From Rostratula benghalensis (Eukaryota > Chordata > Aves > Charadriiformes > Rostratulidae), in NCBI GenBank assembly GCA_013399305.1, contig VXAI01000378.1:75375-139374 (forward strand): a stretch of 64,000 bases of DNA. The letters run 5' to 3'. Positions within the stretch are counted from its first letter, which is position 1. Every line of letters begins with the position of its first letter. The translations under genes and the position numbers were made by a program. Shown here in pieces: positions 38,700 through 49,720 of this stretch. The notes beneath the pieces were generated by a model. It ran no database searches. It was not told where the DNA came from and saw only the letters and a program-made list of their open reading frames with translations.

Positions 38700-39890
38700 A
38701 TGGCTTTACAGCAGCTTGCCTCATCCAGCCAAGGCTTGAATACCCCCATGGAGGGAGGATGCACCTCCACTCTGGACAACCTCTTCCAGCGTCTGACCAC
38801 CTGCATGCAAAAGACTTTTTTCCCTTGTCTTCAGCCAGCAGCTCCCGTCATGCAACCATGGCCATTGCTCTTGCCCTGTTGCTGAGCTCCTCTGAGAAGA
38901 GTCTGGCTCTGCCATCCATCCAGCTCCCCTCAGGCAGCAAAGCCCCTTCAGCCATCTCTTCTCCATGATGAACAAACTCAACCAGTCAGCCTCTCCTCCT
39001 GCATCATGACCACCTTGGTGGCCCTTTTCGGTCTCCCTCCCATTGGTCAACCTCTCTCTTGTCCCAGGGCCCACAGCTGGGCATAACTCCCCCTTCCTGG
39101 GAGACCACCAAAAGCCAAGTAGAGGGGAGGGATGCCTTTCCCCGGACCTGCTGGCTGCACCCATGCCAGCACAGCTCTGGAAGTGCCTGGCCACCTTTGC
39201 TGCAAGGGAGCACCAATGAGCCTGCTCAGCTTGCTTTAAAATAGCAACCAGGACCTTTTTGGCAGAGATGCCCCCACAGAGTCACATCTCCAGCTTGTAC
39301 TAGCGCACGGGCACCCCAGTTCGGTGCTGAGACTTTGCTTTTGATCTTGCCTGCCCCCTTCTTCCAGATTGCAGAAATCCCTCTAAGGGGGCAGTCCTTC
39401 CCCTGCAAAACAGTATCAGCTGTAAACCTGCTGAGTGTGCACTCCATGCCATCACCAATGTTGCTGAGTAAAATTTTACACAATATCTAAAAAATGCCAC
39501 TTTTAACCAAGCACCAGTTAGCCTCTGATCAGCTCAGCACTATTCTTTGAGCTCTACAGTCCAGGCAGCCTGTGTATTTGGTTCATTTCTCCTCCAGCTG
39601 GCTTCCAGGGCTTCATGGGACACTATGTCAAAAGCCTCACTAATTTAAAGGTAGAAGACATCCACTACTCTCACCTCATCCAAACTGCCAGTCGTCTCAA
39701 AAGAGAAGGCAAATCAGGTTTGTCAGGCGTGATTTGCTCCTGAGCAGTCCATTCTGGCTAGGTCCTTGTGCACCACAAAATACCTCCCCCGAGAATCAGC
39801 ACTATGACTTTCCTTGTGACTAGTGTTCGGTTGATGGGCCTGTAGGTCCTCATTCTTAACCCTTCTGTTGATGGCTGTAACATTTACCTG
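38700..39890 (-). mobile_element. CR1 LINE fragment with part of the reverse-transcriptase ORF (antisense)
   Basis: The minus strand carries a long, diverged CR1 copy. Plus-strand landmarks in order are AAGGCTTGAATACCCCCATGG, ACCTCTTCCAGCGTCTGACC, CTGCTGAGTGTGCACTCC, ATGTCAAAAGCCTCACTAA and ATCAGGTTTGTCAGGCGTG; the last two are antisense to the reverse-transcriptase region. Frames are broken by stops and indels. The terminal 190 bases resemble the CR1 copy beginning at 52095, so the two belong to the same subfamily. Confidence 0.8.
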
Positions 39891-40317
39891 ATCAAGGAAA
39901 GACCATGGATAAAGATTTCCTTAAACAACTGAAAGAAGCATCTCAAATTCTTTCTGACTCTCATGGAGGACTTTAACCATGCCAGCATCTACTGAGAGGC
40001 CAGTGTGATGGGACACAAGCAATCAAGATTTCTGTTTTGTGTGGGAGACAATTTTTGATGCAAGCTAACTACAATCCTGAAGTCGGTTAGGAAGGCAAGG
40101 ACACAAGATGTCAGCTGGTAGGCAGGCCTGATCCCATGTTAGACTGCCCCTGAAGCTAAGGGAACTCATAAGGGCTAGCCAGACTTAAGTGACAACGTGC
40201 TCAAAGTGCAAGAAAATAATTTGAAGGGCAGAAGAACAGGCAAGTGTGGTAGGAGGCCAGCTTGCTGAACAGGAAACTCGATTTAACTCAAACGCAAAAA
40301 GGAAGCACACAGGAAAT

Positions 40318-40548
40318 CATAGAATGGTTTAGGTTGGAATCTTAAAGATCACCAGGTTCCAATCCCCCTGCCACGGGCAGGGACACCTCCCACTAGAGCA
40401 GGTTACTCAAAGCCCCATCCAGCCTGGCCTTGAACACTTCCTGGGATGGAGAATCCACAACTTCTCTGAGAAACCTGTTCCAGTGTCTCACCACCCACAT
40501 AGTGAAAAATTTCTTCCTCGTATCTAATCTAAATCTACCCTCCAGTTA
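40318..40548 (-). mobile_element. CR1 LINE 3' fragment (antisense)
   Basis: The plus strand begins ATCATAGAATGGTTTAGG and continues with CCCCCTGCCACGGGCAGGG, CCAGCCTGGCCTTGAACAC and CTGTTCCAGTGTCTCACCACC, a clear CR1 3' end in reverse complement. It is 5'-truncated at about 230 bases. Confidence 0.95.
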
Positions 40549-42336
40549 TCTAAATATCCAGTCTTGGAGATCAGAAATGAAAAAAGATTGGAGAGAGTCC
40601 ACAAGCATACAAGAAGACTGAGTTCAGGCACCTCCTGGTAGAAAAAGTTGAAGGACATGTAGTCATTTTTTCTAAAATGATAAAATCTATAGAAACGTTA
40701 ATAACAATTCAATACATGGAATATTGTTTATAGGAAAGATTTACTGGTTTCTGGTTTTCTTTCTGTAAGTGCTCGTGGACAACAAATTTAATCTCATTTG
40801 AAAATAAAATTTAAGTTAAGTTATTAGAAAATCCTGAGTAGACATTAGGGGGACCAGAGATATCTAAGGACACTCTCTACAACTGGTTACAGAAAAATCC
40901 ATTGGAGTGCTTTGGAAAGGTTTCACCTTGCTTCAGCTCAGTGGACTAAACTAGATGGTGACAGTTCTTTCAGCTCACTATTTCTGTTACCCCAGAAAAC
41001 CTTCCAGCAAATAATCCCAAATGGAGGTCCTAGTTTCCCCTGCCAGATACGTTTATCAGTAGAACAAAAAAAGAATTCAGCAAATGCTCTGCTTCGCTCA
41101 AGGAATCAGGCTGGCTTGCCATGGCAGATTTACTATGCATATGAACTTTACTAAGCACTTGAGGAGTTCTGTGTGTGAAAAAGTCAGTAGCTGATGATTC
41201 TGGAGCTTCCGCCATGTAACTTGCTGATTTAAAAGCTAGCACGAGTCCTCCTTGAACATTGAGAGTCAAAAAAGGGCCTATTGGCAGCCCTGTGTGAAAC
41301 CCCAAGCAAGATTTCTTTGAGCTGAGAAGCTGCTGCTATGTGCCCATGTCCCTCAGTGGGGTCTCATTTGCTTCACTAATGTTTCCTCCCACCCTGTCCA
41401 AATGGCCGAGTTACCAACTCCTGGACCACATTAGAAAAGAGCCTTTTTACCTCCAGCTCCAGCACGCCACAGAAATCTCTCTGCTACTACTTGGTTTTAA
41501 ATACTCAGAGGTAAGTGCTAAGTATGCACAATATATGTTATTATTATATTTTTTTATACCAGTCAGGAGGTTGCTTGCCAAGACCATATGGCCTGGGAAG
41601 GAGGTCCTTGTGGGTCTGCTCTCCCTTAACAGCACAAAGAAAGCTCAGAGCTTCAACAGCAAAAGAGAGGGGAGGTCTCTGAGACCTCTTTGGCCTGCTG
41701 GGTGTTCTTCCTACAGGGAATGTCACCCCTGAGAGGGCATGAGCCACTAAGCACTTTATTCTGTAGCACCAAATACACCTCTATGAAGAGATGGACATAG
41801 GAAGAGGTGATGCCTGCTGACTGGGGATCAGGATCACCCTCACAGGCTAAGAGCCGGTTGCTCTTTCTGCTAGTTTCTGTCAAGTCACATCAAACACTAC
41901 TTAGAGGTTGCTCAGGGTGTGAATTCCCCTCAGTGACAAAATCGAGCATGTGTGGGCTGAGCTACTTCTAGCAGCTTCAAGCACTGAAACCCACAACCCA
42001 CCATCACATTTCTGGGCATTTCTTTTTCTTTTTGGCACTTCCATTGTACCTCACCAATGATAAGCAAATTTGACAACATGAAGCCAAATTCTGAGGTCAG
42101 GTGCATTGACTGGCAATGCTCAGGTGCCATTGCTGTGGTTTTCCACGTGCTGGCCCTGAACAAGCTTCTTCTAAGCATCTGCTCTAGAAAAACACATACT
42201 CAGATGCAAGAGCCAAGCATGCCTTATCCCTCCTTCCCCATTCAGTGAGCTCCTTCACAGTCAAGCAGCAGAAGGTCATAGCAGGATCACTTGGAGGATG
42301 AAAGGTGCTCTGGTCAGTAACCACATTGCTCCCTCT
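40549..42336. other. Intronic sequence, nothing recognised
   Basis: No repeat family, coding similarity or RNA gene is identified between two CR1 copies. Confidence 0.5.
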
Positions 42337-42800
42337 CATAGAATCATAGAATCATTCAGGTTGGAAAAGACCCTTGGGATCATCGATTCCAACCACCAGC
42401 CCTACTCTACAAATTCCTCCCCTACACCAAATCTCCCAACACCACATCTAGATGACTCTTATAATACATTCAGGGATGGTGACTCAACCACCTCCCTAGG
42501 CAGCCTATTCCAGTGTCTGACCACCCTTTCTGTCAAAAATTATTTCCTAATGTTCAGCTTAAACCTACCCTGTTGTAGCTTGAGGCCATTCCCTCTCATT
42601 CTATTGCTAATCACCTGTGAGAAGAAACCAGCATCAACCTCTCTACAATGCCCTTTCAAGTAGTTGCAGAGGGCAATGAGGTCTCCCCTCAGCCTCCTCT
42701 TCCTCAAACTAAACAGTCCCAGCTCCTTCAATCGGTCTTCACAAGATTTATTCTCCAGGGCCCTCTCCATCTTTCTCTTCCAGAGACTGGAGGTAGATGA
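42337..42800 (-). mobile_element. CR1 LINE 3' fragment (antisense)
   Basis: The plus strand starts with tandem CATAGAATCATAGAATCATT, the reverse complement of the CR1 octamer tail. It continues GGTTGGAAAAGACCCTTGGG, GCAGCCTATTCCAGTGTCTG, GAGGTCTCCCCTCAGCCTCC and CTCCTTCAATCGGTCTTCAC. The 3' end is the best preserved of the antisense copies. Confidence 0.95.
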
Positions 42801-44690
42801 TGAGTGTCCAGCCAGATTATGTGGATGCAAGTCCCTGGTCATGTAACAGTCTCTTCCCACATAATCTTTCTTTAATTCTTATTTGAGAGCTGCTTTATCC
42901 AATGTGTCACCGTATGGAAAATGAAGATCTAAACCTATTTACACAGGCTGAGGAGCCAGCCAAAAGTTTTAAAAACAACCCAGCTTTTATGGGCAAAATC
43001 CATATATTTTTCAACCCAGACAGTGAAACTGGAAACAAACTGTAAAATCCTATAGGATTTTTCATTACTTAAGGGGGAAGGAAAGTATAAAGGTTCTTTT
43101 TCTAAGGACCATAAGCTTCTGAGAGATGTCAAATTCATGTCCTTCCTGATGTGAGAAATCACAGGCACTTTCTACTGCCATTTCTCCAAAGGTGCCCAGC
43201 ACCTCAGAGGGCTGTGACAATGGCTAAAACACAGCTGCGTGCTTTAAAGCACCAAGCTTATGGACTGTTGTGTATTTCTACACACAGAAAAATAAATTAA
43301 AAAGAAAAAAAGAAAAGCATTCGGGGGACAGGTTTTTGAAAAACAGCCACAACAGAGGGCCAGCAACTATTTCCAATTCCCACTAGGGTTCATTATCATT
43401 GGTGCAACATGCACACAACAGGGGATAAATCTTGGTCCTGTTGATGCCAAATGGTGTGAGTTTTCTCGCTGACATAATGGTGCCAAAGTTCTTCCTCATG
43501 GTACTAACTTTAGAGGAGGCCAGTTTGGCAACTTTGAAATTTCACACTATTTGCACAGCTTAGATCTTGTTATATGCTTTGGGAGGTAAAATCTATGCTA
43601 CACAACCATGATTTATGAAAACCCTTAAAGCAGTCATGGCCACACCTCTGGTAACAGATTTAACAGCAGCAATGACTGCTATATGCACATGCTCTGGCAG
43701 AAAAGATGCTTGGTAAAAATGTAACCCAGTAATGATTAATGATTAAAGTAGCAATCAACAAGGAGGGAAAACACAGCATTTCAAAAGCACCAAACCAAAA
43801 ATCAACCTGTGACACCACGCATTAGGTTTGCAGAGCCACATGCTCTCTGGTAACAAAACCCCAGTCTGACAGTGGCTCAGATCTAGTTCTGCATTTTTTG
43901 TGACTGGTAAGTTTATCAAGTAGATTCCTCCTAGCCTTCCACTAGGAAAATACTACTTTCATTAATACAGTGCTGCAGCTGTGAATAAGGGCTCAGATTC
44001 TAAACACAGAGCTTTCAAAATTACAGGAGATGTATACTTCACAGTTTTAAGTAACAGAAGGCTTGTACTGCAGCTGTGATGGGGACAGAATTTTTTAAAT
44101 TGAAACATGACATAGCATATACCCTTATAGGTATTTAGTCTATCAGTGCCTAGAGTAAGATATTGCAAGACGAGCAAGTTCAGTGACCCATTCATCTCCT
44201 GTACCACTGCCTGCAGGAGTTGTTCCAGAATTATTTTTCAAGGTATGTAAGGAGAACTTCATCAGGGTCTTTGTGGAACAGCTTTATGTGCCTGTTCAGT
44301 AAAGGGAGGAGGTTCTTCTCCAGTGCTGCCAGTCCTTGGCTCCTACACCATCTAGCTGGAATGCAAAGACCTCAGTCCTCAGGAGAGGAGAAGACCTTTA
44401 TGGCTATTCCATGCTCAGGCTGGATAACTGTGAATTAGTCACAAGGCACATATGCCAAATGCATGGGCTAACAAATGAATTATCAATTGTGGAGCCTTTT
44501 TCTACCCAGTGTATTTCTTTTGTATTCGAGGCAGAACATGGCCACTCCCAGATCAAATTTCTCATGCATATTTCACTCCATTTTTCCTTCCTGCAGTATT
44601 TGTGCCATTTATCTTGTCCTATATTCATTTTCCTTTTTTTCCTACTTTTGGGAAAAGCATCTAATATGCCTGTAGCATTAGTTTTTCTTT
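42801..44690. other. Intronic sequence, nothing recognised
   Basis: No known repeat or coding similarity is identified. Confidence 0.5.
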
Positions 44691-44694
44691 GTTA

Positions 44695-45270
44695 ATGTCA
44701 AAAAATGTTAATCCGTGAAGACTTGCTTCCTAGATAATGTTAATTCAGCTGCCAGTTTTATAATAGGATTATGCTTTCCAGGATTTAAAAATCCCACTTG
44801 TTAGCTACAAAACAGACTTCTACTAACAGCTATAAAATCTAATTTAATCCCTATTGGCATTAACTAAATAGCTGAGGTATAATTTCTGTCTAGCTACACT
44901 TAACACCCTGCTATTGCCATAAATATATAAAATTCCCTTTGAAGTTATAAAAGAAACTGTTCAGTAGGATAAACAGGGCCTCATGAGTCCAATCATATGC
45001 TATCTCCAAGGCATAACAAATGTTGTTTACATATTGTAAGGATTTTGTGGACAGTTTATTTAACTAGATTCGCCCATGTTTACATGTATTAATTTGCCCT
45101 TTTTCTCGAGAAAATGCATACTAAATTATGGACTATAATTATTCTATTTAAAAATAATTGGTTAATGAATGGAAGATTTGGTCTGTGTGGAATCAAAAGT
45201 TTAAAATGCAACCAAATAACCTGAAAGAAAATTCCAATTTTTTCAACATATATCCTTTTAACGCACATTG
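44695..45270. promoter_or_regulatory. Candidate conserved non-coding element (AT-rich)
   Basis: This AT-rich, non-simple stretch has many distinct words such as AATGTTAATTCAGCTGCC, AATCTAATTTAATCCC (TAATCC), GTATTAATTTGCCC and AATAATTGGTTAATGAATGG. It is free of recognised repeats. The enhancer-like texture is inferred, not aligned. Confidence 0.3.
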
Positions 45271-46289
45271 CATTATGGAACCTTAGAAGATGAAGTTATC
45301 TAAGCCCAGCACAGGAGCAGTGATTTTGAGGCACTATAGTAAGAGACTGTAACAAGAAAGGAGGAAAGAATGAGCAAACCACAGTTTATAATCATTCTAA
45401 AATGAACAGGCAGGATCTTTACAACCATTTCATCCCAAATGAGGAGTAACACAAGGATTTATGGTCTTCTGGGGCTCAGTGATCAAAAATGAAGAAAAAT
45501 ATTTACAATTCTTTTCTCCCAACCTTAAAGAGGTAATAACCTGCAAGCACATTGTTCTGGGGAGGGTAGTCCCCAATGCACTGTGGTGGAAGAAGGAGTG
45601 CAAAAAGAGCTTTTACAGCAATACACTGTAGATAGTACTATGCTATTCAGCCATTCAGGAGTTGAAACAGAAATCTCAGAGCAATCAAGCTCCTATTAAG
45701 GCAGAAATCATAGTTAAACTCAGAGAACACTAGGATTTTATTCATCCTTTCAGGAAAGATGCAAAGTGCTGATCCAGACTCCACAATCAGCTTATTACTT
45801 TACTTATTGATAAACGAGAAGACAGATCATAGTCTCCCTTGTGATATTTGGAGCCAAAAGGAAAGCTGGGCAATCTCAGCAGAGTAACATCCAAATCTGT
45901 AAGTGTGCTGGATTTGCAGATATGTGCATTTGACTTAGGAGACAGGTATATAATATAGTATATAATATATGTAGTTTGATGTACTTAGATGTGCTAACAG
46001 CAGCACATGCTCCATACATAGATAAAAAGCACTGCCAAAACAGCATCTTTCAAATGCAGCTAGGTGTTTTGACTTACCCAAAATGAAGGAAAAAAATTGG
46101 CATATTTTTTGCTTCTTTGCAAAAGAATTCCTTGGTTGGAAGCCCAAACTCTGGGTGCGGCAATATACACCCAGGGGGGACACATTAAGAGCTTTTGTGC
46201 CCCTGGAGCTTGCTGCATACCATGTAGCCAATAGAACTAAGCAGGTTTAGATGTGAGAGAACAAATGCTTGCACTACCTTATCATCTGT

Positions 46290-46331
46290 CCTCACTTATT
46301 ATATATATATATATTTATGCTTATATATATG
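46290..46331. repeat. (TA)n microsatellite, interrupted
   Basis: Alternating TA tracts (about 46290-46312 and 46323-46331) are separated by a short TTATGC interruption. Confidence 0.85.
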
Positions 46332-47354
46332 AAGCCTTTATGCCAGGGACTAGAAAAATCACAGATCTTGTGTATCATATTCTGTTCTGGTACAAGAGTG
46401 TTCAATTAATTTATGGCTCTGGATGCTTTCTAGTTTCAATAAGACAGAGATGTGGGTTTTGGGTACTAGCCTGTTTCATAAAAGTGTGTTATTTTGGTGC
46501 ATAAAGCACCGCTCAACACACAGTCTTTTCACAATTCAGAGAGGAAAGTAATTCACAGAATATGTAAAAACCCAGGCTTTAGGCAATCGTAATCCACGTG
46601 TTTTGTCTTCTGTTGAACAGAGATAAATTACTCCAAGTTGAAGGGACGTCATAGCATGGGATTAGTTCATGGTAGAAAAAAATGAGGCTGGTTTCAGATG
46701 ATTCTATGCTTATTTTGGGAATGGTGTGTCCTGCAACCAGCCCAGCACACATGCCTTGAATTCAATATAGAGTGGCGTACAGGAGGGAGCAGCTCAAAAT
46801 CCTGAAGGGCTTAATCCCGAATTACTCATTTAGATACAAATGTCCTTAATTCCTTGTGAAGTGTTATCTCAATAAGGACTGCTGAATCTGCAGCTTCATA
46901 AATAATGTGGACTTCTGCTAACTGGACATACAGTAGAAGGAAATGAGGCTTCTGCATAGGCATTTGAGTGTTAGAATCCTTTTCTCTGGTCTACAGAAGA
47001 ACAAAAGATGAAACCAAAGGTACAGCTGGCACCTGCCAAGGTTCCTAGGCCTAACCATGACCACACACATCCTCACCCTCGTCTTCAACTTCCATGTGAA
47101 CAGTTATGCTGTTCTACCATCTGACACCAAAAATTCCTTTTTCTTGCCCAGCATCTTGACATACTTTCTTGTTTTGCTACCTAATAATACTACTAAACTC
47201 CAAGTAAATAGGTAATGATTAAACAGTTGGGTAAAATAAACCACAGATTTTACCCATAATTTTCTGAGTATCATTAAGGTTCCACCCCCCCACTTGTCAC
47301 CATCCTGGGACAGGTCCAGCTTTGATAGTAACAAAGCACTGCGAAAAGTATCAT

Positions 47355-47373
47355 TAAAAAAAAAAAAAAAAAG
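47355..47373. repeat. Poly-A tract
   Basis: A run of roughly 18 A residues follows GTATCATT. No LINE or pseudogene is recognised upstream that would explain it as a retroposon tail. Confidence 0.85.
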
Positions 47374-47627
47374 TACCATGCATTTCCACCTCCTGTTATC
47401 TACCTGTCTTACCTAAATCAGACCAAAGGTCCACTAGACCACTACCTTGACTGTTACTGTAGAGACACTTCATAGAAAAGTTTATCAAAGGGGGCAAGTG
47501 CTGTATTCTTTGTGTGTCCTACCACTTCCTGATCCACATCCCTGTTAATGGAGTCTGTGGGTTTTCTCATGCTCGGTCTGTCTCTCTGATTTCAAAATGT
47601 GATCCTTGCAATGTGGAAGAATAAGCA

Positions 47628-47700
47628 GGGTGGACTACTGGTTACGAGTACAATGGAATCTTAAGTTCAAGACTAAGTTTCAAAGCTAATTGCTATAGAA
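47628..47700 (+). mobile_element. Possible tRNA-derived SINE relic
   Basis: TGGACTACTGGTTACGAGTAC resembles a pol III A box, and TAAGTTCAAGACTAAG about 20 bases further resembles a degraded B box (GTTCRANNC). The match is short and the identification weak. Confidence 0.25.
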
Positions 47701-48209
47701 ACTTGGACATACAAATATATTCCTCCGCCTGCTTGTGGCTAACAAAAAGGCCAAGGAGGCCTGCAGCAAATGGTGTTGAGTGCTGAGAACCCTTGTGATT
47801 GTGAGCTGGGCAGTACCTTTGTGCTTTGCTCACCCCACAACCCAACACATGCAAACAAAAGCCTGCCCAAAGTTGAACCAGCAGGTTGTTTCTAAGGTGC
47901 ATGTGTATGCTGAACAGTTTGTATTGGCTTGATTTTCTGTAGCACACTTGAAACTCAATGTCTCCCTTTGAACTGAGTCATAGATGCTCAGTGGCTGTGT
48001 AGCCATATCCTTTTAGCTATGAAAACAGACAAAATATTGAAAACTGGTCCAGAAATGTGTAGTAATACATGACTTCTAGTCCTGCAATTAGACTTCAGTA
48101 CCCAGGTGTGTTGATGTACCTGTGGATAGCGGACTGCACATGAAGAGCCGAAGAACTGTGAATTTCAAGTCCACACAAACATTAACTGCATGTTTTAAAA
48201 TATTTTCCC

Positions 48210-49720
48210 AGGTCTATTAATGTCTTCCTGTCTGAGATCCCTGTTAGTACTGAGCCAACACATTTTCTCTACATTTCTAGACACCATTCTGTCAGCAGTA
48301 ATAGTTATATCAGAACATCTCCAAGTCAAACTTAATTGGATACATCTGAATCAGTGGAAAAGAAATAACTGGCAATTCAAAGGCTCTGCTCGAAGAGACA
48401 CAGGCATTACTGAGCTCATTAAGAAAAAAACTGCTGAATATTGCGATCGTCCTTATGAATCCTCAAATCTTTATGTAAGGAAGATGATTGGCTTGTAGAG
48501 TAAAACAATAGGAACAAAAACTTTTATTGTCACAGTTACCACTCAGGAGTGGCACTTCTTTGAGGACCATGGTGGGATTAATAAGGAAATGAAAACACTT
48601 TACAACTTTCATAAAAATGTATATTCATCAGAACTCTTCAAGGATCAAAAAGGCCTTGCAGAGTTTCACTGTACAGTTCAGCTTCCCTACAATAAACCAG
48701 AGAGACTTTTGGACTCCCCAATTCCTACAGAAGAAATTTCCCATGCTACTGAGACTTTTAATAATGGCAAGCCACTGGGGAAAGCAGCATTCCCATTTTA
48801 ATTTTGTGCATCTTTTGAAGAGAAGTCACCCTACTATGTGCCTGTGTACATTTAATCATTCTCTACACACTTTATCAGCAAGCCTTCTCCCTGTAGGAGG
48901 AATACAATTAGGTACAGTAGTAATTTATTATAAATAAAGCAAAGACCTGGTAAAATAACCTAGTTATCAATGTTTCATGCAACTGTGCCTATGAAGTACT
49001 AGCTAACATTCTCACTATGAGCTTAGAGAAATACCTGCAGCATTGATAAACCCTAACCAACTTGGCTTTATTTAAAAAAAAATAAATTATCACCACATAA
49101 TACAGGAAAACTGTTGATTTTTATTGAGATAGCTAGAGATTTATGCAAACTAATTGCAGCTTTTTTCACTGATATTGTAAAAGCTTCCAATCAGATCAAT
49201 AAGGAAATGCATTTCAATAAGGAAAGCCTAGGATTTCTTTTGTATACCACGCTGACCCATTTTATGTATTTATCTCCACCCCCAAATGTCACTGAAGTGT
49301 TATTTTGTATGCAAGAGCCTCTTCTCATCAGTGATAAGGAATAAAAAGGTCAGAAGGCCTCAGATTAGGGGAAAAGTGGTAGGCAAGGATGCTCTCTTGC
49401 CAGTGTGCTGTTTGTTCTGACCCCAGGATCAGATCACTAGAGAGATGGAGGAGGCATTCTCATGGGGAGAAATCTCCATAAAATCAGCATGTATGCGGAT
49501 GATCTGCTCTTAGCTGTAATGAACCCAGAGTCATCTCTTACGTATGTGTTATTCATAATGGAATGGTTTGAAAAGTGGTCAGGCTTTAATCCTATTTTTA
49601 AAAACAGATGATTCAAAAGAATTAATTGAATTTATTTTTTCTTCCATGGCACAGTGCAGCGATGATCTTTTAAGTGGCTGTAAGATATTAAGTAGGAACA
49701 AATTTGTGCTATGACCCTAA
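48210..49720 (+). mobile_element. Degenerate L1/Tx1-clade LINE relic (ORF2 endonuclease end and reverse transcriptase)
   Basis: Translation in mostly one plus-strand frame (starting 48220, 48589, 49114, 49378, 49489) gives motifs in L1/Tx1 ORF2 order. They are the end of the endonuclease region with VISEHLQVKL (like ISDHxPVxL), then NNWQFKGS and LYNFHKNVYSSE. Next comes LLDSPIPTEEISHA, which resembles the LxxPIxxEEI pre-RT segment, and LINPNQLGFI after a frameshift near 49050. RT block A is FFTDIVKASNQI (Asp codon at 49171, second acidic position now Asn). The block with GRQGCSL is at 49378-49398 and the catalytic MYADDLLL at 49489-49512, followed by WFEKWSGFNP. Stops and at least one frameshift show it is long dead. 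These motifs are L1/Tx1 type rather than CR1 (CR1 RT reads IYLDFxKAFDTV). The boundaries and 3' tail are uncertain. Confidence 0.8.

Noticed and set aside
47355..47373. Poly-A tail of a processed pseudogene
   Set aside because: Neither strand next to the tract shows similarity to a recognised mRNA.
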